Shown: piece by piece, positions 51,623 to 61,569 of the stretch
How the letters are laid out: each line of letters begins with the position of its first letter
Position numbering within the stretch: position 1 is the first letter of the stretch
From: Streptomyces chattanoogensis
Lineage (GTDB): Bacteria; Actinomycetota; Actinomycetes; Streptomycetales; Streptomycetaceae
NCBI RefSeq assembly: GCF_001294335.1
Contig: NZ_LGKG01000002.1
Coordinates: 124,001 to 188,000 of the forward strand
Length of the DNA stretch: 64,000 nucleotides
Direction of reading: 5' to 3'
Program-made: the position numbers and the translations under genes
The notes under the pieces: model-generated
Databases searched by the model: none
What the model was told of the DNA's origin: nothing
What the model saw: the letters and a program-made list of their open reading frames with translations, nothing else

Positions 51623-54600
51623 ATGGACATCGCCTTTCCGACCGACGACACCGGTAGCCCTGCCCGCTGCTGTGTGTTTCTCTCCGACAACAGGACCGGC
51701 GGCCCCGTCTCCGGGGCGCTGGCCTTCCTCGAGGCCCAACTGACCGTCACCGAGGAGGGATCCGGCGGTGAGGCGGGGATGGCCGCCCGCGCCGCGCACA
51801 CGGTCCGCATCCCGCTGGGGCTGCTCGGCAGTGACCACGCCGGATATCTCTCGTGGGACCTGGCACCTCTGTGGCGGCAGGCCCTGCAACTGGCCGAGCG
51901 GCCCGACGGCTCCACTGCCGAGGTCCGGCTCGCCCATGTGTGGCTCTACCTCGGCGGTCCGCTGCAGAGCGCGGTGGACGTCCTGGCCGAGGCCGACGAA
52001 CGGGCGCAGGCACTGGTCCTGCGGCTCGGCGTGGACCGCGGCGGCGTCTTCACCGGTTCCGCCACCGGCTTCCCGGCGATGCAGTCGCCCTCGCTCCTCG
52101 ACTGGTATCTCTCGCCGGGCTCCTTCGCGTACGTACCGGCCGAACTCATCGGTCAGGACGGCTGCGAGACCCTGCTGCCGTCCAATGTGGCCACGCAGCA
52201 GTACCAGGTGCACCAGATCGTGACCGTCCCGGACCTGACGGCGCGCCTGGACTACGGCGCTGCGTACGCGGCACCGGCCGGGGACGGCAACGGCACCTCC
52301 GACGGCTCCGGTACTTCCGACGGCACCTCCGACGGCACCTCCGATTACGCCGTCCCGGTCCCGATCGCCCTGGTCATCAGCTACGACGTCACCTGGATCC
52401 CCGTGGGGCACGGGCTCGGCCAGGTCACCTACAGCCTGCCGCTGGCACCGGGCGAGCAGGTGCAGCTCGCGGTCGTGGACTGGTCACGGACCTCGACGGA
52501 CAGCCGACTGGAGGACATCGCCCTCACGGACGACCTGGAGCACGCCCTCACCCGCGACCGGACGGTCGACGAGGTGGTCAAGGGCGCCGTCAACGAGTGG
52601 CAGCGCGGCGGCTCGGTGATGGCCGGCGCGGCGGGCGCGGCGTCGATGGGCATGTTCGGCGGCTCCGCCGCGATCGGCGGCGGCTACGCCACGACGACCG
52701 GCGACCGCAGTGTCTCGGCGGACACCGTGCAGAACCTGCACGACCAGATCCGCCAGCACTCCACGTCCGTACGCGATATGCGCAGCACCGTGGTCGTACA
52801 GTCCCGGCAGGCGGAGACCTCCACCGCGCAGACCCGGACCGTACGCAACCACAATCACGCGCATGCGATGACCCTGCTCTACTACGAGGTGCTGCGGCAT
52901 TTCCGGGTGCTCGTCGAGCGCGGCGCGGTGCGCCCGGCGGTCCTGCTGCCCGCCGCGTCCCCGAACCTCGACGACGAGCTGGTCATCGTCCGCTACCGGC
53001 GCCTGCTGCAGGCCGGGCTGCTCGATCCCCAGCTGGCCGGCGGATTCGACGCGGTGGAGAAGTACGCGGCCTGGCAGGAACTCCAGCCCGAGGTCCCGGT
53101 GCCGCCCGACCCGGGCAGTGTCGAGTTCATCCTCTTCCAGTTCCGTTTCACCATCGGTGACCTGTCCAACTTCCAGGACCGGGTGCCCACGACGGTCACC
53201 CTGACCCAGCGCGCCCCGGACGGCGGCCAGAAGGTCACGAACCTGGTCCGTCCGCAGCACAGCGACTGGGACCCCGATCCGACGCATCTGCAGAATCCCG
53301 GGGACTTCCAGCACACCCACGCGATGGTCGATCTCGCGGGTGTGCCCAGGCCCGACGAGCGCGTCAACTGGCGGGATCTGCGCACGATTTCGGTGACCCT
53401 GACCCCGCCCCACACCGAAGGCAGGAACGACGACGTCGCGGTGGAACATCTGGTCGTCACGGCCGTGGACACCGCGGGCAACACCCACCTCCTGGTCGAC
53501 GAGCCCAGCGGCAAGCTGTTCCAGAAGCCGTCCACGACCTGGGCGCTGGCGGTCCGTCAGGCGCCGGAGCCGGCGCCCGCGCCGAGCCCGTTCCAGCGGC
53601 TGAGCGACGAGGAGAACCTGCTGCGGATCCGGCTGCGCAGACACCTGGTGCAGAACCGCGAGCACTACTACCGGCTGATCCGGCTCGGTGAGGACCCCAA
53701 TGCCCGGTGGACGGAACTGGCGGGCAGCAGCCTCACCGTCGGGGGCATTACGCGCCCGCTGTTCCAGGCCGTCGAGAACCGCGCCCTGGAGGTGCTCGGG
53801 GATTCCACGGCCTTCCCGCTCGACCCCGCCCTGTTCGACGACTCGGGCGAGGGACAGGTACGCCTTCCCGAGGTGGCTCCCGCCCGCAGCGAGCAGCTGA
53901 TCAGCCTGCCGACCCGCGGGGTCTTCGCCGAGGCCAAACTCGGCCACTGCAACTCCGCGGAGGTCATCGACAACACCCGGTTCTGGGACTGGCAGAAGTC
54001 GCCCGACCCGGACAGTGCCCCGGGGATCGCCCCGGTGTCCACGGCGAGCCGGGAGGTGGTCGTCTCCACGACGCCCTCGGGACTGCCCGCCTCGGCCGTG
54101 ACGATCGTCCAGCCGCCGCAGGCCCCCGACCCCGTGGGCATGGCGGCGGCCCTTCAGCTCCTCGGCCAGGGCGACATCTTCCGCGATATGTCGATGCAGA
54201 AGGAGATCGCCGCGCTGCTGACGTCGCTCGCGAGCAACGCGGCCGGCCTCGCGGGCAAGAACCCCGGTACGCCCGGCGCGCCCGGCACCGGCTCGACGCC
54301 CGGCACCGGGACGGGCGGCGGTACGGGGACGGGCACCCCCGGCACGGGAACCGGCGCCGGCACCGGCACTCCGTCCGGCGGCGGCACCGGCACCGGAGGC
54401 ACCACGCCCCCGGGAACGGGCGGAACCGGAGGAACAGACCCCCACCCGGGCGGCACCCCGGGAACCACAGGGCCCGGTACGCAACCCGGCCCCGGCGACG
54501 GCGGATCCGGCACACCGAAGCCGCCCGCTCCCGCACCCCGTCCCACTCCCCGGCCGCCCGTGCCGATCGGCTCGGACAACCGGTCGTTCGTCTTCAGCTT

Positions 54601-55183
54601 CGCCCCGGTCAGTTTCGGCCCCAGCGAGGCGGACTGGGAGCGCGGCAGGTTCGCCATCGCGATCTTCCAGGACGGCAAGCCGGTGCTCAGCCAGGACAAT
54701 GTGGTGCCCGCGGCGCCCAGCGTCATCCTCAACGGCAAGGTCGCCCCGAACAAACCCCTGGACATCGTGGTCGACGGCTCGTCCAGCCACTGGGTGACCT
54801 ACCCGTCGATCTACTCCTCCGCCATGGCGGGCAACCCGGCCACCACCGGTACGCCTCCCGGCATCCTGATCACCACACATCTGGTCGGCAAGCTGACGCT
54901 CGCCGGTCTGGATCCCACGCAGCGCAGTTACGTCTTCTCGATCCAACGGGAGGTCAAGTTCACCTCGGTGACGCTGAGCGAACAGCAGATCCGGCAGCAG
55001 GGCCTGGAGAAGGCGGTGTCCGGGCAGATCAACGCCAGTTTCGACAAGGTCATTTCGTTCGGCGCGGGGCTCAGCTCCTCCGAGACGTCCTCGACCAGCA
55101 GCGGAACGACCACCAACAAGACGGACACCGTACCGGTCACCTACTTCAGCGGACTGATGTCGGTCGTCCCGGTCAAGAACTGA
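51623..55183 (+). CDS. 1186-residue protein of unknown family with Thr/Gly/Pro linker
   Basis: No signal peptide or membrane helix is evident, so the protein is probably cytoplasmic or delivered without a classical signal. A large N-terminal part (1-870) includes VISYDVTWIPVGHGL, LPLAPGEQVQLAVVDWSR, a Gly/Ala-rich stretch near 330-365 and the striking NHNHAHAMTLLYYEVLRHF segment (from about 409). A linker of about 100 residues rich in Gly, Thr and Pro (880-980) leads to a C-terminal beta-rich module (984-1186) ending TYFSGLMSVVPVKN. An 18-residue GTSDG repeat lies near 224-241. ATG 51623 has GGGGGAA upstream. I cannot assign a function; neighbours are membrane kinases. Confidence 0.85.
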   Translation: MDIAFPTDDTGSPARCCVFLSDNRTGGPVSGALAFLEAQLTVTEEGSGGEAGMAARAAHTVRIPLGLLGSDHAGYLSWDLAPLWRQALQLAERPDGSTAEVRLAHVWLYLGGPLQSAVDVLAEADERAQALVLRLGVDRGGVFTGSATGFPAMQSPSLLDWYLSPGSFAYVPAELIGQDGCETLLPSNVATQQYQVHQIVTVPDLTARLDYGAAYAAPAGDGNGTSDGSGTSDGTSDGTSDYAVPVPIALVISYDVTWIPVGHGLGQVTYSLPLAPGEQVQLAVVDWSRTSTDSRLEDIALTDDLEHALTRDRTVDEVVKGAVNEWQRGGSVMAGAAGAASMGMFGGSAAIGGGYATTTGDRSVSADTVQNLHDQIRQHSTSVRDMRSTVVVQSRQAETSTAQTRTVRNHNHAHAMTLLYYEVLRHFRVLVERGAVRPAVLLPAASPNLDDELVIVRYRRLLQAGLLDPQLAGGFDAVEKYAAWQELQPEVPVPPDPGSVEFILFQFRFTIGDLSNFQDRVPTTVTLTQRAPDGGQKVTNLVRPQHSDWDPDPTHLQNPGDFQHTHAMVDLAGVPRPDERVNWRDLRTISVTLTPPHTEGRNDDVAVEHLVVTAVDTAGNTHLLVDEPSGKLFQKPSTTWALAVRQAPEPAPAPSPFQRLSDEENLLRIRLRRHLVQNREHYYRLIRLGEDPNARWTELAGSSLTVGGITRPLFQAVENRALEVLGDSTAFPLDPALFDDSGEGQVRLPEVAPARSEQLISLPTRGVFAEAKLGHCNSAEVIDNTRFWDWQKSPDPDSAPGIAPVSTASREVVVSTTPSGLPASAVTIVQPPQAPDPVGMAAALQLLGQGDIFRDMSMQKEIAALLTSLASNAAGLAGKNPGTPGAPGTGSTPGTGTGGGTGTGTPGTGTGAGTGTPSGGGTGTGGTTPPGTGGTGGTDPHPGGTPGTTGPGTQPGPGDGGSGTPKPPAPAPRPTPRPPVPIGSDNRSFVFSFAPVSFGPSEADWERGRFAIAIFQDGKPVLSQDNVVPAAPSVILNGKVAPNKPLDIVVDGSSSHWVTYPSIYSSAMAGNPATTGTPPGILITTHLVGKLTLAGLDPTQRSYVFSIQREVKFTSVTLSEQQIRQQGLEKAVSGQINASFDKVISFGAGLSSSETSSTSSGTTTNKTDTVPVTYFSGLMSVVPVKN
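52292..52345 (+). repeat. tandem 12-bp coding repeat (GTSD units)
   Basis: GGCACCTCCGAC at 52292, 52322 and 52334, with a longer variant between, encodes GTSD repeats. It is a local slippage expansion in the unknown giant gene. Confidence 0.7.
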
Positions 55184-55196
55184 CAGACAGCGCCAC

Positions 55197-55225
55197 GTAG
55201 CCGACGGAACCTTCCCGTCGGCTAC
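55197..55225 (+). terminator. terminator hairpin after the giant gene
   Basis: An 11-bp perfect stem (GTAGCCGACGG with its complement) with a 7-base loop, 13 bases after the stop at 55183. Confidence 0.8.
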
Positions 55226-55468
55226 CGGTGCGTCCGGGTGCCGCCAAGGCGTCCACGCGCCAAGCAGAGGACGGATTCCTTCCGTTGACCCGTCTCAGTC
55301 CATAAAGTCCGCCACTTCAGCAACATTTCATCGCCGTTTCATCGCCTCGCGAAAGAGTTCGGCACGTCGCGTCGGGACCCCGGTGCGCCTTCGCCCCGGG
55401 CCCGGCCCACGGGACCGGCCCGTGCCGTTCCCGACGGCGAGAACCGGACGGAAAAAGCGAGTTGCCCC

Positions 55469-56299
55469 GTGAGTGAGACCCCGCAGTTGGACCCCCGAAA
55501 GGGCTCTGGCGAGACCGGCCCCATCCCGCCGCTCCCGGAGCGGGCGCCGGCTGCGCCGTCGGCCTGGTCGCAGACGGTCCCGGCGACGCTGCCGCAGCAC
55601 GGTGACCCGGCCGCGGGGCGGGGACGCGGCAGTGCACGGCTCTGGCTGATAGTTGGTGGCGCCGCGCTCGCCGTGGCCGCGATCGTCGGTGTGGTTGTCG
55701 CCATGTCGGGGGGCGACGGCAAGAACACGGCGTCGGAGAACTCCCCCGCCGCTCCGGGCGGCGCCAAGCCACCGGCGCCCGGCGCGGCGGAGCCCGCGGG
55801 GAAGACCTACACCAAGGTCCCCGAGGGCTGTGAGCTGATCAAGGCGTCCACCCTCGCGCGCATCGCGCCCGGAACCGAGTGCAAGCCGTCGCAGTTCGAC
55901 AACGCCACCATGGCGGCGATGATCACCAGGATGCCCAGCTGGAAGACGCCCTTCGGCTCCAGCGGCGCGTTCCTGGACCTGGACGTGAACCTCTCGGTCT
56001 CCCCAGGGGCGAAAGGCATGTACGACATGCACAAGAAGACCGCCCTCACCGCCTTGGGCAAGGTGCGCAAGGTCACCGATTCCCGGCCGCTCCACGATCT
56101 CGGCAACGAGGCCCACGTCGTCCACGCCGTCGACAAGGCACCGATGGACCTGGCCGAGGCAACGGTGATCGTCCGCGCCGGCAACGCCGAGTACACCGTG
56201 GGCTACAGCTACGACGTCCAACGCTCCGGCATGAACCAGCAGCAGGCCGAGGACGCCGCCATCGCCGCCGCCCACGATGTGCTCGGCTCACTCGGCTGA
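55469..56299 (+). CDS. single-pass membrane protein with extracytoplasmic domain
   Basis: A 276-residue protein: Pro-rich cytoplasmic part (1-55), one helix (LWLIVGGAALAVAAIVGVVVAM, about 58-79), a Pro/Ala-rich linker and a C-terminal domain (about 112-276) with two Cys (GCELI and TECKPS) that can form a disulfide. It resembles in layout DUF3558-like extracytoplasmic proteins, but I cannot name the family. Start is GTG 55469. Its stop lies 17 bases before the predicted start of a PQQ kinase, so the two are co-transcribed and it may be an extracytoplasmic partner of the kinases. Confidence 0.8.
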   Translation: MSETPQLDPRKGSGETGPIPPLPERAPAAPSAWSQTVPATLPQHGDPAAGRGRGSARLWLIVGGAALAVAAIVGVVVAMSGGDGKNTASENSPAAPGGAKPPAPGAAEPAGKTYTKVPEGCELIKASTLARIAPGTECKPSQFDNATMAAMITRMPSWKTPFGSSGAFLDLDVNLSVSPGAKGMYDMHKKTALTALGKVRKVTDSRPLHDLGNEAHVVHAVDKAPMDLAEATVIVRAGNAEYTVGYSYDVQRSGMNQQQAEDAAIAAAHDVLGSLG

Positions 56300-56315
56300 C
56301 CCCGGCCGCAGCACA

Positions 56316-58559
56316 GTGGACACACCCCAGCAGGGCGGCAGCGGCGCGACGCTGCCGCGGACCCGTCAGCAGACCGCCCTCACACAGCCGCAGCCCTCGG
56401 CTCCGGCCGTGGCCCCGGCCCCGCAGCGGCAGGGCCCGGGCCGGATCGGCCCGTACGAGGTCTTCCAACTCCTCGGTGAGGGCGGCATGGGCCAGGTCTT
56501 CCTCGCCAGGTCGCCCGGCTCGCGCCTGGTCGCGCTGAAGGTCATCCGGCCCGAGTACGCCGAGGCGCCGAACTTCCGCGGGCGCTTCCGGCGCGAGGCC
56601 GACGCCGCCCGTAAGGTGAGCGGCTTCTTCACTCCGCCGGTGCTCGACGCGAACGCCGACTCCCCCCAGCCCTGGCTGGCCACCGCCTATATCCCCGCAC
56701 CGTCCCTGCACGACGTCGTACGCCGTTTCGGCGTGCTGCCCGAGCCGGCCCTGCGGGCCCTGGGCACCGGCCTCGCGGAGGCGCTGCTGGCGATCCACTC
56801 CGCCGGCCTCGTCCACCGCGACCTCAAACCCGGGAACGTCCTGGTGGCCGAGGACGGGCCCCGCGTCATCGACTTCGGCATCAGCCGGGCGGTGGATGCG
56901 ACACAGGTGACCCGGACGGGTGCCGTGATGGGGACGCCCGGCTTCATGGCCCCCGAGCAGATCGTGTCGAGCCGCGAGGCCGGGCCGGCAGCCGATGTCT
57001 TCTCCCTCGGCTGCATCCTGGTCTTCGCGGCCACCGGGCGGGGGCCCTTCGGTACCGGAAACACCGCCGAGGTCCTCTACCGGGCCGTTCATGCCCCGCC
57101 GGAGCTGACCGGCCTCCCCGACGCGCTGCGTTCGCTGGGGGCGTCCTGCCTGGACAAGGATCCCGCCCGCAGGCCGTCCGCCACCGAACTGCTGGCCGCA
57201 CTGGGTCCCGCCGCTCCCGCCGCGCTGCTCACGCCGGGTCTGCGGGAGGATCTCGCCAGGCGGGAGGCGCACGCCGCGGTCCTGGTGACGGCGCCTCCGG
57301 TGCCCGTCACCCCGTTGGTCACGGCGGCCCCGAGCGGGCCGAGCCGTCGCCGCTTCCTGTGGATCGCCGCGGCCGGCGGCACCGCGGCAGCGGCCGCGGG
57401 CGCCGCGGCCCTGGCCGGCTGGGGGTCGAAGCCCGAGCGCACCCCGCGCCGCGGCAGCAGCAGGGGCACCGCGGTCCGGCCCGGCGCCACGGTGCCCCCA
57501 GGCCCGAAGCCGCAGTGGTCGAGGCCCCTGCGGAGCCTGCAGAACGGACAGCTGCGGCTGCTCGGCGACACCCTCGTGCGATGGGATCAGACCACCGCGA
57601 TCGGCTATGCCACCGCGACCGGAAAGGAACGGTGGACGGCCGCGCCCCGTTTGCCCGCCGACGTCAGCGGCAAGCCCACCTGGCTCGGTGTCCAGGGATC
57701 GACGCTGTTCGCCACGGCCTGGGGCGACCGCGGCCACCTGCTGGGCCTGGACGGCGACGGGGCGCTGAAGTTCAGCCACCCGGTCACCGAGCCGGAGGAG
57801 GGGACCTCCTTCCCCGACAGCATCCACGACGTCTTCTGCGTCACGGACTCGGTGGCCGTCATCGGCACTTCCAGCGACCAGGGCTACGGCGTACGCGCCG
57901 TGAACCTCTCCACGGGGAAGGTGTTGTGGTCCCGCAAGGTGGCCGGCAGCGACTTCCATGCCTACGCCGTCACACGCTTCTGCTTCCTGCACGACGCCGG
58001 CACGGTCCACGGCCTTGACCTGCGGACCGGCGAGGTGCGGTGGACGGTCCGGGACGTCGCCCGGCCCGGCGACTACCCGCAGCTGGCCACCGACGGGAAC
58101 GTGCTGCTCGTCACCAGCACCAAAGTGCAGGCGTTCCGCGTCACCGACGGCCGGAGACTGTGGACCGCCGTCGACGAGCCGACCACCCTCAACCCGACCG
58201 CGGTCCTGGGCAAGCGGGCCTACGTCGTGGACGGCCAGGACACCGTGTTCGCCCTCGACACCAGCACCGGCAGACAACTGTGGCACACCGCGAGCCCGCT
58301 GTCCCTGGCCCCCGGCGGCGCCTCCGATCCGGGCCCCTCCGTCTCCTCGTCCCTGCTGGCATACCCCCTGTTCAGCGGCGAGGCCTCGGGCTTCGTCGCC
58401 CTGCGCACCTCGGACGGCAAGGTCCTCTGGGCGCACCAGGGTTCGGGCGCCGAAACCAAAACCAAAAGCAGCACCGTGTGGCGGGTGCAGACCACCGGCA
58501 CCACCGTCTACGCCGCATCCGACACCACCCTCTACGCCTTCCGGAGCGCCACCCGATGA
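56316..58559 (+). CDS. transmembrane Ser/Thr protein kinase with PQQ beta-propeller
   Basis: A 747-residue kinase. N-terminal Gln/Pro-rich tail, then the kinase domain (46-290; GEGGMGQVF, Lys75, HRDLKPGNV with Asp169, DFG at 186-188, MAPEQ). The membrane helix (about 348-370) is preceded by PSRRRFL (SRRRFL, 343-348), an exact match to the S-R-R-x-F-L Tat core. The C-terminal 370 residues are propeller repeats (GKERWTAAPRL, GKVLWSRKV, GEVRWTVRD, GRQLWHTAS). Start is uncertain: GTG 56316 or ATG 56277, the latter overlapping the previous gene. It overlaps the next kinase by four bases (ATGA). Confidence 0.88.
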   Translation: MDTPQQGGSGATLPRTRQQTALTQPQPSAPAVAPAPQRQGPGRIGPYEVFQLLGEGGMGQVFLARSPGSRLVALKVIRPEYAEAPNFRGRFRREADAARKVSGFFTPPVLDANADSPQPWLATAYIPAPSLHDVVRRFGVLPEPALRALGTGLAEALLAIHSAGLVHRDLKPGNVLVAEDGPRVIDFGISRAVDATQVTRTGAVMGTPGFMAPEQIVSSREAGPAADVFSLGCILVFAATGRGPFGTGNTAEVLYRAVHAPPELTGLPDALRSLGASCLDKDPARRPSATELLAALGPAAPAALLTPGLREDLARREAHAAVLVTAPPVPVTPLVTAAPSGPSRRRFLWIAAAGGTAAAAAGAAALAGWGSKPERTPRRGSSRGTAVRPGATVPPGPKPQWSRPLRSLQNGQLRLLGDTLVRWDQTTAIGYATATGKERWTAAPRLPADVSGKPTWLGVQGSTLFATAWGDRGHLLGLDGDGALKFSHPVTEPEEGTSFPDSIHDVFCVTDSVAVIGTSSDQGYGVRAVNLSTGKVLWSRKVAGSDFHAYAVTRFCFLHDAGTVHGLDLRTGEVRWTVRDVARPGDYPQLATDGNVLLVTSTKVQAFRVTDGRRLWTAVDEPTTLNPTAVLGKRAYVVDGQDTVFALDTSTGRQLWHTASPLSLAPGGASDPGPSVSSSLLAYPLFSGEASGFVALRTSDGKVLWAHQGSGAETKTKSSTVWRVQTTGTTVYAASDTTLYAFRSATR

Positions 58560-60688
58560 CCACGCCGACCACCGAGGCCGACACCGCCGCCATGCACATC
58601 GGGCCGTACCGAGTGATCCGGGAACTCGGCGCGGGTGGGATGGGCCGCGTCCTTCTGGCCGCGTCGCGCAGCGGCCGTGCCGTCGCCGTCAAGGTCGTAC
58701 GTCCCGAACTGTCCGCCGACCCCGACTTCCGGCGGCGGTTCAAGGCCGAGGTGGATGCGGCACGTGCCGTCAGCGGCGCCTTCACCGCGCCCGTCGTCGA
58801 TGCCGACCCCGAGGGACCGCAGCCCTGGCTGGCCACCGCCTACATCCCCGGCCCCTCGCTCGCCGACGCCATCGAGGACCATGGGCCGATGCCCGAGGGC
58901 ACCCTGCGGGTGCTCGGCGCGGGACTGGCCGAGGCGCTGGCCGCCATCCACCGCGCGGGACTGATCCACCGCGACCTCAAGCCGTCCAACATCCTGCTCA
59001 CCTTCGACGGGCCCAGGGTCATCGACTTCGGCATCAGCCGGGCCGTCGACGGCACCGTGCTCACCGCGGAGGGCCAGATCATCGGGTCGCCCGGCTTCAT
59101 GTCGCCCGAGCAGTCGACCGGCGCCGAACTCACACCCGCCAGCGATGTGTTCGCCCTCGGCGCCGTACTCGCGTACGCCGCCACCGGCACCCCGCCCTTC
59201 GGCACCGGCGCGGCCCATGCACTGCTCTACCGCGCCACCCACGAGGTGCCCGAGCTGGACGGCGTCCCGCACGCCCTGCTCGGCACCGTCGCCGCCTGCC
59301 TCGACAAGGCCCCGGACCGTCGGCCGGACGTCGCACAGTTGCAGCAGTGGCTGCGTCCGTTGACCACCGCGGGCTGGCTCGGCGCGGTCGAACTACAGGT
59401 GGCCGCGTCGGAGCGCAGCCTCGACGACGAGGTGCGCGCTCCCCTGCTCAGCCGGCGCCGGTTGCTGATCGGCGGCGCGGTGCTCGCCGCGACCGCGGCC
59501 GCCGGAGGCACCGCCCTCCTGCTCCGGTCACGTGACGAGGAAGCGCCCGCCACCCCCGAACTCTCCTGGACCAAGGACCTCCCCCAGCCCGGCATGTCCC
59601 TGCTCACCGTGACCCCGTCCACTGTGCTGTGTGCCGGGAAGACCTCGGGGGCCTGCTTCGACCGGGCCACCGGCAAGCTCCTCTGGAAGGACCTCAGCGG
59701 CCAGAACACCGCCGCCCTCGCCGGCAACAAGCACGTCTACACCGTGCGCACTGACGGAAAGGTCCACGCCCTCGACGGCCGCACCGGAAAGGAGCTGTGG
59801 GCCGCGTCCCCCACCGATACGGGCGCGCCACACCTGGAGTTCGCCAATGGTTCACTGGTCGTGACCATCGGCGACAACGGGTGCTTCCAGGGCCTCGACG
59901 CATCGACCGGCGAGGTGCGGTGGAAGTCGCCGGACATGGGCGCAACCTCGGCGGTCGGGACCACCGGGGCGGGCCGGCTGATCGTCTGGGGCCGCGCCGC
60001 GAAGACGTCCACGACCGCGACTCTCAACGGATACACGGCCCTCGCGCCAGACACCGGCGCCCGTCTGTGGTCGAAGGACCTCGTCACCCTCTATCCGCTG
60101 TCCAAGGGCAAGGTCCTCTATGCCATCGACGGCGACATGAACCTGCTCGCCCTCAATGCCTCCGACGGCGACACGTTGTGGAGCAAACCCACCGCACTCC
60201 CGTCAACGAACAGTCAGTTCCTTATGTACGAGGGATCCCTGACCCTGCACAACAACACCCTGTTCTGCTACCCGGGCACCGGCGCCAGCGGCGCGACCAG
60301 CGGGCTGCTCGCGGCCTTCGACCCGGCGACGGGGAAGACCCTGTGGAGCGTGCGGACCGCCGCCCGGGGAAACCGGGGCTACGACGTGTCCGGCGCGACC
60401 GTCTGCTATCTCGACAAGGTCCTGCACGCCGTCGACGCCCGCACCGGAGCGGCCCGCTGGACGGCGGGCTCCGGCCTCGGCACGCTGCAGTTCCTGGGCG
60501 CCGTACGCCACCTCTTCCTCGCCGCAGGACCCAAGGGGCTGTACGGCTTCCACGCCGAGACCGGCAAGCAGGTCTGGCAGCACCCGGTCAGCGGCGGCTC
60601 CGGCCCCTGGTCGGCGTTCCCCGTCGATGACCACTTCTTCGCCGGCTGGTCCGGCAAACTCTTCGCCTTCTCGCTGCCCGAGGCGTAG
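58556..60688 (+). CDS. transmembrane Ser/Thr protein kinase with PQQ beta-propeller
   Basis: A 710-residue kinase of the same architecture. Kinase domain (15-270; GAGGMGRVL, Lys46, HRDLKPSNI with Asp140, DFG at 157-159, MSPEQ), membrane helix (about 304-325) preceded by LLSRRRLL (299-304), and propeller repeats (GKLLWKDLS, GKELWAASP, GEVRWKSPD, GARLWSKDL, GDTLWSKPT). Start ATG at 58556 is fixed by the ATGA overlap with the previous kinase. The two genes may arise from duplication, since their kinase domains share many blocks (for example PQPWLATAYIP). Confidence 0.9.
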   Translation: MTTPTTEADTAAMHIGPYRVIRELGAGGMGRVLLAASRSGRAVAVKVVRPELSADPDFRRRFKAEVDAARAVSGAFTAPVVDADPEGPQPWLATAYIPGPSLADAIEDHGPMPEGTLRVLGAGLAEALAAIHRAGLIHRDLKPSNILLTFDGPRVIDFGISRAVDGTVLTAEGQIIGSPGFMSPEQSTGAELTPASDVFALGAVLAYAATGTPPFGTGAAHALLYRATHEVPELDGVPHALLGTVAACLDKAPDRRPDVAQLQQWLRPLTTAGWLGAVELQVAASERSLDDEVRAPLLSRRRLLIGGAVLAATAAAGGTALLLRSRDEEAPATPELSWTKDLPQPGMSLLTVTPSTVLCAGKTSGACFDRATGKLLWKDLSGQNTAALAGNKHVYTVRTDGKVHALDGRTGKELWAASPTDTGAPHLEFANGSLVVTIGDNGCFQGLDASTGEVRWKSPDMGATSAVGTTGAGRLIVWGRAAKTSTTATLNGYTALAPDTGARLWSKDLVTLYPLSKGKVLYAIDGDMNLLALNASDGDTLWSKPTALPSTNSQFLMYEGSLTLHNNTLFCYPGTGASGATSGLLAAFDPATGKTLWSVRTAARGNRGYDVSGATVCYLDKVLHAVDARTGAARWTAGSGLGTLQFLGAVRHLFLAAGPKGLYGFHAETGKQVWQHPVSGGSGPWSAFPVDDHFFAGWSGKLFAFSLPEA

Positions 60689-60749
60689 CAGCCCGAGCCG
60701 CCCGATGCCATGTCGCAGGCCGCCCCCTGGCTCCGCCGGTCCGGGCCGC

Positions 60750-61067
60750 TCACGTCTGGCCCCCGGCTCCGGACCCGGGCCCCGTCCGCGTACACGGCGG
60801 CAAGTCGCAGAGCGCTTCCCCGACTGCGTAGACCAGAGTGGCGGCGATGGCGGAGGCGCCCCACAGCCCCCAGGCCGCGGCGGGCGCATCCGCGGCCAGG
60901 AGGGCGGGAACGGGAAACACGCCTGCCGCCAAAAGAATGGGCACTGTTCGGGGGACGGAATGGACCGGTCCTGCGGGGGCGCGGCGGTGGCGCCGCGTGA
61001 GATGCACAGCGCACGCGGCGATGGCCACGTCCCCAAGGATGATCAGAGTCCAGGCGAGTGCATCCAT
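60750..61067 (-). CDS. small integral membrane protein
   Basis: A 105-residue protein with three or four hydrophobic segments (ALAWTLIILGDVAIAACAV, TVPILLAAGVFPVPALLA, AWGLWGASAIAATLVYAVG). No known motif. ATG 61067 was preferred because the first helix starts at once; GTG 61091 in the same frame is an alternative. It is followed upstream by another small membrane protein gene on the same strand, 41 or more bases away. Confidence 0.6.
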   Translation of the reverse strand: MDALAWTLIILGDVAIAACAVHLTRRHRRAPAGPVHSVPRTVPILLAAGVFPVPALLAADAPAAAWGLWGASAIAATLVYAVGEALCDLPPCTRTGPGSGAGGQT

Positions 61068-61131
61068 GCTCAGTACGCCGTTCTCCCTCACGTCGCGAGG
61101 GCTGCGACGCCCCCTCTACCCCGTGAAACAG

Positions 61132-61569
61132 CTAGACCCGCTCGCCTTTGAGGTGCCGAGGCACGGAGACCAGCCCATAGATGACGAGCATGGACATGGC
61201 GATGCTGATCACCGACCAAAGGGGAAATGTGGAAAGGAACATCAACTGGCCGATCATGGAGAGCGAGGCCAGCACGATTCCCGTGATCCGCGCGGCCCTT
61301 GCCCCGAGAAACACGCCCAGACTGGCCACGATCTGGACGACACCAATGATGATCCAGACCCAGCCCCAGAAGGAGAAATTGAAAACCAGCAGTCGGTTCC
61401 CGTGGTTGGCGGTCGTGGCGTAATACCCGTGGTCGATCAGGGCAACGAAGCCATTGATGATGTTGAACAGGCCACTCAACATCAGAAGAATTCCGGCGAA
61501 CACCACCCAATGCGACCGCTCAACCGGCGGCACGGAGCGGTCGCCCTGTACAGGAGGCGTTGGCTGCAT
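61132..61569 (-). CDS. four-helix membrane protein (DUF7144-like)
   Basis: A 145-residue membrane protein with four helices (WVVFAGILLMLSGLFNIINGFVAL, FWGWVWIIIGVVQIVASLGVFLG, ARITGIVLASLSMIGQLMFL, LWSVISIAMSMLVIYGLV). The Gly/Asn pattern in helix 1 and the short HGYYATT loop match a family of unknown function common in actinobacteria. Start ATG 61569 with an indistinct ribosome binding site; the frame extends to 61662. Confidence 0.75.
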   Translation of the reverse strand: MQPTPPVQGDRSVPPVERSHWVVFAGILLMLSGLFNIINGFVALIDHGYYATTANHGNRLLVFNFSFWGWVWIIIGVVQIVASLGVFLGARAARITGIVLASLSMIGQLMFLSTFPLWSVISIAMSMLVIYGLVSVPRHLKGERV

